64,000 nucleotides of DNA, taken from assembly GCA_035578155.1 (NCBI GenBank), contig JAPWDM010000008.1:27242598-27306597 (forward strand), read 5' to 3'. Position 1 is the stretch's first letter. Each line of letters starts with the position of its first letter. Below, one piece after another: positions 1 through 11,965 of the stretch. A program made the position numbers and the translations under genes. Origin of the DNA: Brachynemurus nebulosus. Its lineage: Eukaryota; Arthropoda; Insecta; Neuroptera; Myrmeleontidae. The notes under the pieces are model-generated. The model was not told the DNA's origin, did no database searches, and saw nothing but the letters and a program-made list of their open reading frames with translations.

Positions 1-199
1 CTCGTGAATGTCCCTTTGTTTGCGCTCATTTTCACAATTTGAAAAGAATTATGGGAATCACTCCATTTTATTTCAAATTTTTTATTCCACTCTGACAATG
101 TGCGTATGTAAGTACATTAACTAAAATAAATAAAAAATGTCAAATTAACTAGAATCAATATAGCAATACTAAAATAAACTTCACTGTAATGAAATATGG

Positions 200-910
200 T
201 TCTGAATTACTTTAAAAACATCATTATTTTAACGATTTACATGATTATTCTGGTTAATTTACTCAACTGTATATTGCAGCCATTTTAACTGTTTCGCACA
301 GATAAACGTAACTGCGCATGCTCGTAAGAACAAAAAATTCTTTGTTTCAAAGCAATAATTTTTTTTGTTTCAAAGAAAACGAATTGTTCATTTGTCAGTC
401 TATATACCTATAATGTTTTTAATTGTATTTAAGCAAAAAACACATTTGTTAAACTGTTGAAATAAATAACAATATAGAGTGCACATAATTATGACATAAT
501 TAGTAGGTTAACTAAAATATGACACGTATATATAATCCTATTTTCATAAAAAAATTTAAAATTATTAACATAGTTAACCTATACTTATTTAGAAAAATTT
601 CAAATTGTACCAACCTTTTTAATGACTAATATCTAAAATTATTTCCATATAGTGAAATACTTTCTCCCAACACTTTTCAACTTAAAATGTTGTTTTTATC
701 TTTCTAAAATCAGTTCTGATTTATTTTAAAAACAAATCACCATTTCAATAAATTGTTTGGTTATTTCGCTTCAATCACATGTAGCTATGTAGCCATCTTA
801 AAATGTGCAACACGTATGTGTATAACAGTATTCTACACATATTTATGTGACTACGCATGCTCAGAAAATAATTTCAAAGAACGCAATTGACTAGTTTTAA
901 AAAAATTGAT
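200..910. repeat. Diverged direct repeat, two units about 520 bp apart
   Basis: The stretches 200-420 and 710-910 resemble each other in the same order: a GTTCTGA..TTTAAAAACA start, an AGCCAT(T/C)TTAA word, then a CGCATGCTC word followed by AT-rich DNA with TTTCAAAG. They are old copies of one unnamed interspersed repeat. No coding capacity or target duplication is visible. Confidence 0.4.
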
Positions 911-1238
911 TCTTCAAAACATCATACAAAGAAATTTTTTCTTTAAATTGAAAAAAAACTTCTTTGGATCAAAAAAATTTCTTTTTATTCTAAAAATTTT
1001 GTTTTTTTTCAATTTAAAAAAATTAGTTTTTTCCACTTAAAACTATTTTTTTCTTAAATTAGGAAATTTATTAAAATTAAAGAAAAAATTTCATTGAAGT
1101 AAAACAATAATTCAAAAAAATATGAATTTTTTCGTAATGAAATCACGGTATTATTTCAAAGAAACCTTTTTTGATTTAAAGAAAGAAAAATTAAAGAAAT
1201 TTTCAATTTTTGCACAAAGAAATCGTTTTGAGAGTGTT
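900..1238. repeat. AT-rich AAAGAAA-type repeat with a TIR-like right end
   Basis: The stretch consists of runs of A, T and AAAGAAA/TTTCTTT words and ends in CGTTTTGAGAGTGT, the same end as the element at 54179-54672. The matching left end is not recognisable here, so this is probably a decayed or one-ended copy. The small open frames inside it are composition artefacts. Confidence 0.35.
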
Positions 1239-1240
1239 AG

Positions 1241-1779
1241 ATTCCTTATGCCTACTCTCAATTCTCGCAAAGTGGACCGAGTACGAGAGTGTAAAAGGTC
1301 ATTTCATGGTTCTTCCTGGCTGGTGTTATAACGGTATTCCGACTTTAGCTAACTTTAGCGCTTACTTCGTCGAGGAACTTCGATCGAGAGTGTAGGCTGC
1401 CGTGTGACACGAATGTCATGTATCTTTAGATACAGCAATTTCGCGTAACAACGTTTAAAGGATTATACTCAATCCCTAGTATATATATTGACAATAAAAT
1501 TAATTAATTTGTTAATAATAATATAATAATTAATCTATTGTATTTTTAAATTTTTATTTTGATTGTATCACATTCCTTATTTCTTATATTTTCAAATGGT
1601 ATATTTATATGTTATTAAATCAATACTGCAACATTGAATCAATAACGCATAATAAAAATCAATTATCTTAGATATTTAATAATATTTGAGTGAATTAAGA
1701 TAATACGATATTTTATTCAAATCAAGTTTTCTCAAAACTATAATTTCTGAGATACGTGAGATTAGTATGACACGGCAGT
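1241..1779. other. Non-coding stretch, no recognised feature
   Basis: AT-rich DNA. Short overlapping open frames near 1210-1395 have no recognisable protein motifs. Nothing else is supported. Confidence 0.5.
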
Positions 1780-1912
1780 AGGTACAGTTCAACAAATCTG
1801 ACTTTGCCGCTTCAAGGTCATTTTTTCTGTATATTAAGTACTATCTCACTTCTTTAAGAATGCATTTTTAATGACCTTGAAGAGGTAAAGTCAGATTTGT
1901 TGACCTGTACCT
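1780..1912. repeat. Short inverted-repeat element (MITE-like, 133 bp)
   Basis: Two arms of about 44 bases (1780-1824 and 1869-1912) are reverse complements with few mismatches. Both contain CAACAAATCTGACTTT and CTTCAAGGTCATT. The spacer is about 45 bases. No clear target duplication can be assigned. It is a candidate miniature inverted-repeat element, or a structured hairpin if transcribed. Confidence 0.6.
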
Positions 1913-3218
1913 GTACATACACGTACCATGAACATCACCAAATATATATGTTCTTATTTTTTTTCAATATGTTCCACCCTTTTGACAAAAATAAAATTCA
2001 GGGAGATGAGGGAAGTGCTTGCGAGCTTTCTTTTGGTAGTAATAAGAAAGTGGTCACTCTTGTACAAGTAGCTAAAAAAATTTAATGAATTTTTTTTCGT
2101 ATTTTATAAAGGGTATTTAATGCCCATTTTAAATGAAAAAAATATATAATAAAGTACTGGACATAGCAAACAATATGGATTTTGTTTCATCGTTTTATCT
2201 GTAATAGTTTACGAGAAAAAAAAGTTTGAATAAGACCACTATTTTTTGGTATTTGGTATTATAACTCCGCAAAATGTAAAGATATTGAAGAAAAATCCAT
2301 ACGTATGGTTTACTCTTTCACTAAGCTACACAATCGCATACATATCGTTGAATTTCATTTCTTGGGCAAATTCACCTATGGTAATGGTTCCAGACTCTTT
2401 TTAGCAAATTTTCGAACGGATACTTTAACTATTACAGTTAATTCAAACGTTTTCCGAATTTTTTTTACATCATGGTAAACTTACATATAAGTAATGAAAA
2501 AAAAAAAATTGCTAAGGTAATTGGGCCACCACACTGTTTGTGTGCTACATTTCACATTTTTGAAAAGTCGAATAGTTTTTGAAAAAATCGCCTGTGACAA
2601 ACGGAGGAACACTGAAGTTTTGTTAAGTTTGGTAAAGAACATTAAAAAATTTCTAAAAATCAGAATGGAAATCGTTTGTTTGTAAGTTAAATATGTAAAA
2701 ATACATTTAATTAAATTGCTTATTATACAATTTATAATTTTATTTAAACGTTATTATAAAACAAGCGCATAGTTGCTTATCATTATCAGTAAAAACAGCA
2801 ACTACTAACGCCTACAGTTTCCTAATTTCTGTGTATATATTTTAATTTGATACGTAATATTATCGAAAAGAGATTCTTTAAAAATAGACGTACAATATAA
2901 TTAATGTTACTTAAAGGGCAAATTTGAAAAAATTAATTTTTCTTCTTCTGGATCTCCTTTAGCATAAAGGTAGATATTTTTATTTATTAATTATTACGCG
3001 AGACGTTTGCATATTTTCTGAATAAACTGTTTTATACAATTAAAATTTGCTACCATAATTCAAAAACACTACAGCTACTTTGTCCTGTTTTTGCTAGCTG
3101 ACAGTTCTTCGAGTTAAACTGCTTTTAGGTAACAAATTTAAGTTGTAGAAAACACAAAATTATTCAGAAAAAATAAAAAATAGACTCACGAAAGTCTACG
3201 TACATTCAAGTAAAACAT
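1913..3218. other. Non-coding stretch, no recognised feature
   Basis: AT-rich sequence without recognisable coding, repeat termini or structured RNA. A 62-codon open frame at 1897-2085 has no family resemblance. Confidence 0.5.
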
Positions 3219-3220
3219 TA

Positions 3221-3686
3221 CACGGAGAGAAAAATCATATAATTTTTGTAGATACAATTTCAGAAAAATTACCATGCTCTCTTATAATGCGTGCGCGATC
3301 GACGACCAAAGTAAAAAATATTTTACGATCATGTAAATATTATTAAATTGAAACGTAAAAAGTATTAGTCATGGTTTCATAAAAATTGTTGTGCTAGCAT
3401 GGTAAAATTTAATGTGCTAATACAACTTCTATCACACTCTTATGCATATATGTTATAAATTGAAAAACAATTAAAAAAAAATTTTCTGTCGGAAATAGAA
3501 CTTTTTACTGTGCTGTTTTACAAATTTGACGGAGCTAATATTACGGAAAGAACATTCTATCCTTTAAATTTTCCATGATTAATTATAATTTTTATATTTT
3601 TACCGTATAAAATTGAATATGTTCGCCTCTTGCACGTCGATTGTAGTGCTGAGCACAGTAATTTTTCTATGAATTTTCTCTCCGTG
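3221..3686. mobile_element. TIR element, 466 bp, probable TA target duplication
   Basis: The element begins CACGGAGAGAAAA and ends TTTTCTCTCCGTG. The inverted repeats extend about 28 bases with a few mismatches (…TCATA..AA.TT). Both termini are bordered by TA, consistent with a Tc1/mariner-type target duplication. No transposase is inside, so it is non-autonomous. The superfamily is inferred only from the TA. Confidence 0.55.
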
Positions 3687-3879
3687 TAGTCATCGAATAA
3701 AAATCGATTGCGATATATTTTACAAACTTTAATCAATTTATCCACTCATTAAACTATTTATTTAAAAGAAACAGAGCAAAAATATCGATAAATACAAATT
3801 TTATAACAAAAAGATCAATTTTATTAAGAACAAAAACGCACAAAAATCGACGTGCACTTCATATCTTGATTAGTAAATA

Positions 3880-4139
3880 TTAATAAGAACTTGTGTAATA
3901 TTTGGTAAGACCACCGTTTGCCTTTATGACGGCTTTCTACGAAACATCGAGTAAACTAATTTTTCAGTCTGAATTTGAAATTGCAAGCCATTCTTCAATT
4001 TTATCACTTTTCTCATTGTCAGTAGTTTACGATTATAAATATTTCTTTTTTTCACTCGTCGTTTTAGTTCACCCCATAAAAATGTACTATAGGGTTTAAA
4101 TCTAGCCAATCCAGTCTGCATTGAGCTGTAGTTTTGCAA
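3880..4139 (-). pseudogene. Tc1-like transposase, C-terminal remnant
   Basis: Read on the minus strand, the region gives pieces of the Tc1 transposase C-terminus in three frames. A DLNPI..FYGV piece matches the DLNPIEHLWG block. An ELKRRVKKRN piece is followed by a TEKLVYSMFRRK piece, and then after a one-base shift comes AVIKANGGLTKY, which matches the usual end of the family. The catalytic glutamate expected after NPI is valine. At least two frameshifts and the loss of that residue mean it is dead. The upstream catalytic domain is not visible and terminal inverted repeats were not identified. Family assignment follows from conserved Tc1 C-terminal motifs and is fairly secure; the exact upstream limit is not. 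Confidence 0.6.
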
Positions 4140-6217
4140 CGCTTTGAAATAAATTAGCTTTTAATATTTCCAAATTTACTAACGATTTACACAGGTGTCC
4201 ATAGACTTCCGTGAGTAATTGTATATATAACTATACGAGTGCAATTATTATATTTCGCTACAACGGTTTTGAAATCAGTTAAATTTACCAATAAAAATTT
4301 TGGTTTCATCTTTATCATGTTTACCTACAATAAAGTGACCTGCCATTTTTTTCGCTGTAAAAATTTATCCCAACCTTTTTTTTTTCACGGAAAAAGTGAA
4401 AAATTGTTTTATATTATTATGGGATTTAATAATACATGAATTGAGTTGTCGAAATGGGGCCACATTAGAATGAACGGGGCTCTGGAATTTCATTTTACTC
4501 ATCTCAATAAGTGACCCATTCCTCGATTTCCCCGTGTAAGAAAACGGAAACATTATCTGAATATTTCAAAACAAATTGTCGATTGGATATTTTATCATCA
4601 CTAAACTTCTCGTATACAAAATATTATTATAATAAAATAAAGTATGATACTAACACTAGCTTAAATACAACACAATACTAATCTTACGTTTTTTTTTTTG
4701 TGTTATTCATAAAAATTTTCCAATTAAAAAACTTTGTACATGTTTTGCAATGATAGCCTGCAGTCATATCACGAATATAGTGTGAATATTACACATAATA
4801 TAATATTTTTCATTTTTTTTTTACATATAGTTTTGTGTTGTGCCTGGAGAGCTATGTTAGTTCACTCTGCTTAACTAAGGTTCTAGATTAAGCCAGAATT
4901 TGCCAAACTTTTCTCATCGGGGGACATTATTTTGGTTCGAACATTTTTAAGGAGCACAAGAGCCAATTAGTATCTTTACTCAATTTATAACTACACGATA
5001 CAGAGATCGTCCTTTGGTTTGGTATTTGTTGGAATATTATTGGAATGTTCCAAAATTTATTAAGAGACAAATTTAAATAGTAACTTTTTTTCAAAAAATT
5101 GTGCAGTGGCTTGGCTTTCACAATTCGTGAATTCACTCTAATGGATTATACCGTTTGGGGATATTTTCTTTAGCTTATACTAATAACTGACGCTTCGAAA
5201 GCTAACCTAATTTGTTTCATTGCTGAAATAAGGCTTCGGTTTAATGCGGTTTACAAAAGTTTGCCCTGGTAATGATTTTCAAATAATAAATGCTGTAAAA
5301 TCCTCTTTCAGGTACAAAAAATTTTATGTTTTTCATTTCCAGCAAAAAGACAATATTTAAATTTTTTAAATTTCTTTTAAGAATTGTGTTAAATTGGGTT
5401 TCGTTAGGCAACAACCGACCAAGCACCAAATTGGTAAAATTGATATGATGGTGTTATCTGAAAGTTTAAATATAAAAATTTAAGGAGAAAATATAAATAC
5501 TGGAATTTCTGTTGATAACAAGGGGTCAAACTAGAATGTCTACCAAACTGTGCCCACTGTAATCAATGGGTGACGTAACACAGCACACATACAATCACAA
5601 CACACGATGTCTGGACACGAATATACCAATGTGTTAGTAATATATTTTGATGATGGTATATGCAGTTCGCATACATACACTATATACTATGATGGCCGAC
5701 CTATTTGACAACTAATCAACAATTAAAAATAAATTTATTTATTTTAAGAGAGATATCCTTTTATTTTGAGAAATTTTTTATTCAATAGAATTTTTACACT
5801 TAAATACGACACACTTAATATTTTTTTCTGTTTAAATTTCACGAGTTGATTAAAAAAACATGATTTTTATTTTAACGTGAACACCACGGCAGTCAGTAAC
5901 AGACTAAAGCAGTAGTAGTGTAAATTGCTACTTATTGTAACTTTAAGATTTTACTTTTTTACATGTAGGCTTGATCTGTCTCATCTGTGGTTGATAAATA
6001 CTACGAAATTAAAAAAAAATTTGAACGCCACTTGCGAAATGGCAACTTTTTTGTTTAACACTAGAAGACCAAGTGACTGATTAATTTGCAATACTGGACC
6101 GAAAAATACTTTTTATTATCGCTTGGCTTATTATTGCAAAATTATACCTACAATTTATTTATATATTAAAATAGAGTAAAAAACGATCAAGCACTTTTAT
6201 GAGAAAATAAATATTAA
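4140..6217. other. Non-coding stretch, no recognised feature
   Basis: AT-rich DNA with only short open frames. A TTTGCCAAACTTTTCTCATCG word near 4897 resembles the ends of some hAT elements, but no partner end or target duplication was found. Confidence 0.5.
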
Positions 6218-6220
6218 TTA

Positions 6221-6596
6221 GGGTCGATCTACAATATAGTGTCAATCACAGTTTGTTCTCGGTCCAATGTCGGTCTGGTAAAATCACATTAAAAATTTGG
6301 TTCACGTTATAATGCTGTTTACGGCACGCATATTTTTTAAAATTAAACTATGTTTCAGTGGTATTAAACTATTAATTAATTACATAAATAAATAAAAATT
6401 ACTTTAAAAAGTATCCAAAATACTGATGTGATACATTACAAGCTAGATCACTAGTCAAATATTCTTTGGAATGAATCTGTGTTGGGCTGTGATCGGACTG
6501 TGGATACAATCACTTACTTCTCATTTAAGAATATTTTATCGGACAGAGACTGGACCGAGACCGAACTGTGATCGGCGCTATAGTGTGGATAAACCC
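6221..6596. mobile_element. Harbinger-like MITE, 376 bp, TTA target duplication
   Basis: The element starts GGGTCGATCTACA and ends TGTGGATAAACCC. The inverted ends share CTATAG/TATAGTG, ATCACAGTT and TCTCGGTCCA..TC blocks over about 65 bases. TTA flanks both sides (6218-6220 and 6597-6599), the usual 3-bp duplication of PIF/Harbinger. It contains no coding sequence and is non-autonomous. Confidence 0.7.
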
Positions 6597-6599
6597 TTA

Positions 6600-7527
6600 A
6601 ACTCATTTTATTTCTGTAATATTCATTCATAAGTAATTAAAAATTAAATTTATCTATTAAATGAAACGAAAATTGTAAAAGTACATTTTACTATACAAAG
6701 TTAATTTTGGTGGTTGGTCCAGCATTACATAATGAGGTCCAATTATATTAACACATGGAATACAGTGTTGTGCTCTAACCTCAATTCTCAAAAAACATTT
6801 TGGGAGCCACCGAATTAGGCTATGCTAGACTGGGTGCTGACACTGATAGTGTAACGAAAGTAGGCAAACTACGCGCAATATGGTGGCACCAGTTGGTTGG
6901 TGGTTGGTTCCACCGCGTCTCTATAGTCTTCCAGCACACCATTCATATACAAAAGATTTGTGTGACGACTTTAGAATGTGCATTGTGACTTTATGGTACG
7001 TATACATACAATAAAGTAAACTTGACTTCCGTGCTGGATATACAATTATCTCTATACTATTTCCTGTCAGTAATGAGCTAACTCTGCACAGGATCAATAT
7101 TGAGGATAATTATTTTGGTGTGTGTATTTAGTGGTAAACACGCACACACACACATACATATACAAACACACACATATGATAAGTGAAATAATACCTATTT
7201 ACATTATAATGATATTATTTACAAATTGGTACTTTGGAATAATTTGGATCAAAATGCCATATTTATATGTACATATGTGTGTTAGTTATGAAAGTAACGT
7301 TGATGTTAATTAGCCAAAAAGTAGGGGAGACACAGGGGCGCGGTCCTAGGAAAATATTTCGGAGCGGAAAATTTGGGGGGACAATTTCTGTGGAGTGGTT
7401 TTTGGGTGGAAATTTTAAAATTGCAGAGAATTAAAGAATTTAAAGAATATATTTCCTACCTTTATAAAAAATAATCAAATTTAGTCAACAATTAATTTTA
7501 AATTAGACATTAAGAAATGCGTTTTGT
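6600..7527. other. Non-coding stretch with a CA-rich microsatellite and a lone hAT-like end
   Basis: A CA-rich simple repeat lies at about 7138-7176. At 7333 a CAGGGGCGCGGTCC word looks like a hAT terminus, but no partner end or 8-bp duplication was found. No gene is supported. Confidence 0.45.
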
Positions 7528-7535
7528 TACTAACA

Positions 7536-7790
7536 CAAGGACGTATAAAGCCGAGCTTCTTGGGGGAGGGGGGTCACGCGGAAAATAAAGGAAATTTCTG
7601 AGACAAAATTAACAAAAAAATAATAAATTAAACTTCCTCCATACCCTTGACAACCAAAAAAGGAAAAAAAAATACGTTAACTGGTAAATTTACCGATATG
7701 TTGTTTAAACTTAAATAATATCGAGTGTATATTTTTAATTCTCGGGGGAGGTCATGACCCCTTAATCCCCCCCCCCTGTATACGGGCTTG
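7536..7790. mobile_element. hAT-type MITE, 255 bp, 8-bp target duplication TACTAACA
   Basis: TACTAACA occurs at 7528-7535 and again at 7791-7798, directly outside inverted ends that read CAAGGACGTATA and, reverse-complemented, CAAGCCCGTATA, both leading into G-rich runs with GGGGTCA. The perfect 8-bp duplication is the hallmark of the hAT superfamily. The element has no coding capacity. Confidence 0.75.
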
Positions 7791-7798
7791 TACTAACA

Positions 7799-9780
7799 GA
7801 TAAATATGCGTCATTTTAGGATTTAGGGTAACAATAACTGCAATTAGTATTGCCTAGGTAATTTTATCGTTTAAAAAAGTACAATAAACCATTTCTTGAA
7901 GATAATATTATGACAGTAATATTTTTTTATTTAGTTTTATTAAAGTAAAAACCAAATAATAATTTTTAGTTTAAAAGTTAATTAAATCTTTTAGTTATTT
8001 CTTCCTAAATTTTCTTTCTCTTTTTTAAGCTCATCAACTGTATTATTTCTGGGGAAAGATATTTTTTAAAAAGTTGGTCGCCTTAGGCACTGACTATTTT
8101 TGGGCTAATCGGGTGCCGCTTATGTGACATTTAAATTAATAACTTGACTGATTATAAGAAAAAGTTATTCTGTTTGAAAATGAACTAACGATTCGAAACA
8201 ATACTGTCACAGTTTCAAAAATAAAAGTGGTATTTTGCAAAGTAAAGTATTTGTTTATTATATACTTCATTCTTATGAAAAAAAAATTATACAAATGTAT
8301 ATTGAGGTTTTAGTATACGTCTACAGCTGTCTTTTTATGACGAATTTCCACTATAGATATTTTTCATTATTTACATGTAAAAAATTATATCTTACCTTAC
8401 CATATTCGTTTAAATGGTTCTATGTTTCAAAAAGATACTCACCTGAAACAAGAAGAAAAAAAATGTTAACTTCGATAAAATCACTTAATAAGTCAAAATT
8501 TTCAATTAATTTGATCAAGTTATTAACTTATGTACGTATATTAAGTCCAATAATACACATTTTAATTTTATTTATACTGTGATAAATCGGACTAATAATT
8601 AATATATATGTACCTGGTGACATCTATCGACAATAGTGTAATTAGGTCTGATCGCGTTACTTAATTTAAGAAAAAGAGATCTAAGTACAGTCGGTGTTTG
8701 CGGGGTGCATATCGACCTAATTAACGATCTTAATTAAGAGAGGTCGCTATGTGTACTACTGGTCGTCAAGTCAACGCGCATATATGCAGAAATGCATAAT
8801 TTGCAGATTCTGCAAAAATGCAGCACCGCACAAGTAACGCGATGAAAAAAAGGGATGTAGAGATGGACATGGGAAGTTGAGATCGAGAGTTGAAGTAGTG
8901 AAGTTGAGAACAGGGTCAGATGTGAGATTTGGGGGAGTGTAGAACACAAAGGGATGTACAAGTAGATTTTTGGGGGTAAATTGATGGTAGTGTAGTGTAG
9001 TGTGGAAGAAATTGTGGAAACCGAGGGGTAGCTAAAAGCAGAAAGGAGACAAATCAGAAGAAAACTCTAATTAGCGTCTGAGCGGTGAGCGTACATTGAT
9101 AATAAAGTTGTTTCTCATTTTTCCTTGAGTTATCATAAGTTTCCTTTATAATTTAGTAACATTTGGATAAGGGTATAATTTTTCTTTTGAATTATCTTTA
9201 TGATTAAGTTTCGAATAATTACATAAGCCGAAATTTAATTTTATTTTCTTTTAGTAGTGAAAAGTAGCTTCATTAATTTTTGTTAAGAAATTTAACTTAC
9301 TTAATTTTCTTTCAATGATTATTTTAAACAATAACTAAAACGGGAAATTTTTATTTTATATAATATTATGTTTATCAACATTTTTGGAGTAAACGTATAT
9401 TTTCAGATAATTGCTTTATTTTCATGGGCATTCTTTTATTATACTAGTTAAGGGGTACAGTAACTGATTATAAACTTACTTGTAATTTTCGTTTGTAGTA
9501 ATTTTCTTATAAGTTCAATATAGTTTTGGGAAAAACGTTTAATATGGCTTTAAACAATTTTCTTTTATTTGCTTGAGCGTTCTTTTATTATACTTGTTAA
9601 GGGGTACAATATCTAATTATAAAATTATTTGTAACTTTCCATTTGTAGTAATTTGCTTATACATTCAATATATTCTTTGTTCATTAAACTTATAATTTTA
9701 GTTTCATTTAAAAAGAAACCTCGAAGCATGCGTTACGATTAACCCTTGAAAACAACCCCCCTTCACCCCTTCACCCCTCC
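7799..9780. other. Non-coding stretch; purine-rich section 8840-9060
   Basis: No gene is recognised; a 115-codon open frame at 8235-8582 is low-complexity hydrophobic and AT-driven. ATCGCGTTACTT near 8652 recurs inverted near 8832. From 8840 to 9060 the plus strand is unusually purine-rich, including a TAGTG triplet run near 8988. Around 9420-9680 a short section repeats (TTCTTTTATTATACT…GTTAAGGGGTACA at about 9432 and 9572). Confidence 0.4.
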
Positions 9781-9784
9781 TTTC

Positions 9785-9935
9785 CCGGTAGACACCTATA
9801 TGGTGGGCTCCCGGAGCGAGTTCCAGTCTCGCACGAACTAACCCACATATTAATTATCTGGTTCGGGCAGCCGCTCGCTCGAACTGGGACCGGTCGCACG
9901 AGCGGAGACCGGGTTTTCTATGTGCCTCCGTCACA
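9785..9935. other. GC-rich imperfect hairpin island
   Basis: A roughly 150-bp block is far richer in G+C than its surroundings. Its two halves are imperfect reverse complements: GACACCTATATGG…GGAGCGAG on the left pairs with CGAGCGGAGACC…CTATGTGCC on the right. It is not a tRNA by fold or box sequences. It may be a small foldback element. Confidence 0.4.
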
Positions 9936-9991
9936 ATACATCAACTTTAATTTTTAATGTGTGATTGTGACATTTAGAACAGATTAAGTAG

Positions 9992-10085
9992 CCTAAAGAT
10001 GAAACTATAAGTTTCGAAACTTTGCAAAAAAAAAAAACGATTTAACTTCTATCAGTAATTGTTGGTGATTTTTTAACTAGTCCCA
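9992..10085 (+). other. Retroelement-tail-like repeat with hammerhead-like core, copy 1
   Basis: A CTAAAGATG word is followed by a short stem (GAAACT pairing with AGTTTC) and GAAAC, then a downstream block CTATCAGTAA.TGTTGGTGAT. The same order of elements occurs at 33913-33992 with different stem bases that still pair. Such CTGAWGA…CGAAAC cores occur in the tails of Penelope-like retroelements, some as hammerhead ribozymes. Activity here is unproven and this copy has CTAAAGA rather than CTGATGA. Confidence 0.35.
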
Positions 10086-10831
10086 ACATTGTAAAAAAAA
10101 TCAGTTCCAATTTTAAATAACTACGCAAAGATTTATCGACTTATTTTTAAGTGAGAGTAAGAATCTGTGGGTTAAATATGACCCGTGATTTTACGAACAC
10201 TGTATAATATTTTCTATTGTAATCAACTGGAATCACAATTGTGGAATTTTACGTCGGAACTTTACGTCGGTAAATTGCAGTCGGTAAACTTTTCGGACAC
10301 GTTTTCCCAGTAGGTACATAATATTTAATAAAACAATTAATAAAAATTTCAAAAGAAGAAAATAAAAATAATTAATTTTATTATTGCGTCTATAGCGTCT
10401 ATATATAGGTACGATTACAATTTTGTAAAAAGCTTCAACTTTGTCTCGTAATTAAAAGGTAAACTAAATACAAAGAGATTTGAAGAGCACACATAACTAA
10501 CATTAAATATGGCGTTCTATTGAAATCGATATAATACAAATTAGAACATTTCGATACACACGACGAGTTTAATTACAAGTGTGTTTTTAATGAAAAAAAA
10601 AGGAGAAAAATAAAAATGTATGCAAAATTAAAAATAGCGTTCAATTGACAACGATAAAGCGTAATTAATTGTAGTATACAGGCAGGTAGGTATAAACTGT
10701 GCAAGTATGAGGTAAGGGAGTATGGTAGCGTCGAATCCTGAATTATACTTACTGCTATATTTGAACAGGTGAATAAAGTTATTGTAATGTCTGTCGTTTC
10801 TTTCATTTGCTTTAAACGAAATATATACATA

Positions 10832-10832
<1 letters not shown>
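10026..10832. other. Non-coding stretch, no recognised feature
   Basis: AT-rich DNA up to the TA tract. The long open frames across 10573-11031 on both strands are translations of the TA microsatellite. Confidence 0.5.

Positions 10833-10911
<79 letters not shown>
10833..10911. repeat. (TA)n microsatellite, about 78 bp
   Basis: Nearly pure TA dinucleotide repeat. It produces spurious IYIYIY reading frames on both strands. Confidence 0.95.
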
Positions 10912-10914
<3 letters not shown>

Positions 10915-11965
10915 TTTGTTAGTAAATTTTTGTATATTAACAAGTTTCTTGAAGGACAATTCAACTATTACAGCGGGTAGTATGGTGTGATTTGCGCCGA
11001 GGACTATGATGATAGACAAAGTGACCCTCACTCAATACAATACTTTTTAGTTCGTCTGAGAGGTTCGCCAATTTTTGATTGACCTGTGTTATAAATAATA
11101 CCTTATAATTAGAGCATGCATACCGGTATTTCGGTACTACCGAAAAACCGGAATACCGGACATTTTTATACGTTTTATAAAACCGATATCAAAATTTCAA
11201 ATACCGGTATTTCGATTTCGGTATTGGCAGAATCAGATACTTTATATAATTACCTATTTTAAATATTTTTACGTTAGATTTACTGTTGGTATTGAATGGT
11301 TATCGAGTATTTTGTATATAGTAGTATAAGCATGGATCATAAATTATTACAATATCTTCAATTTTGTTTAATGTTTTCCAGATGCCCAGATGACCAAATA
11401 CCTTATATTCATTCATAGGTTTTTATACATAGTTTTTACAATTCTGGAATACATATTTTTAAGTATTTTTCTGTCGAAAAAAATACAAAATTACCTATGT
11501 TTGGGTAAAATATTTTACTATTATTGAATACTATTGTACTAAACTATTGTTGAGTACTAATGGTATTTAAAAAATTCCTTGCTCTGTGTAAATAAAAGGG
11601 TGAAATTTAAAAACTGTTGTCCATATATCTTTTTAAAATTATTTTAGAATTACCTTTGTCTTTGCACTATTTAAGCTGTGATTTTTCACCCTTGCAGTTC
11701 GTGTGTATAGGTATCTCTTTAAATTAAATGTGTAGTAGAATCGAAGAAAATTTATATTTTTTATTTTTTGTTGTTATTCCGTTTACTTTGTTTTACTTTT
11801 TTATATTTTGTATTTAGTTTTAGTTGGATTTTTAAAATCTAAAAATGATGGAGTTTGTTATTATTACTGTTATCAATCATTTTCAGTAAAACATACAATA
11901 CCCTGCCTACTTATACAAAAACGATTTTCATTAAGAGTGTTTTTTAATATTTTTATTTTTTTCTA

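Noticed and set aside
7333..7346. CAGGGGCGCGGTCC as the left end of a further hAT element
   Set aside because: No matching right end or 8-bp duplication was found downstream.
9785..9935. GC-rich patch considered as a tRNA or tRNA-derived SINE head
   Set aside because: No cloverleaf or credible A and B boxes; it pairs instead as one long imperfect hairpin.
10573..11031. 152-codon minus-strand open frame rich in IYIYIY
   Set aside because: It is a translation of the (TA)n tract plus AT-rich flanks; the plus strand is open too for the same reason.
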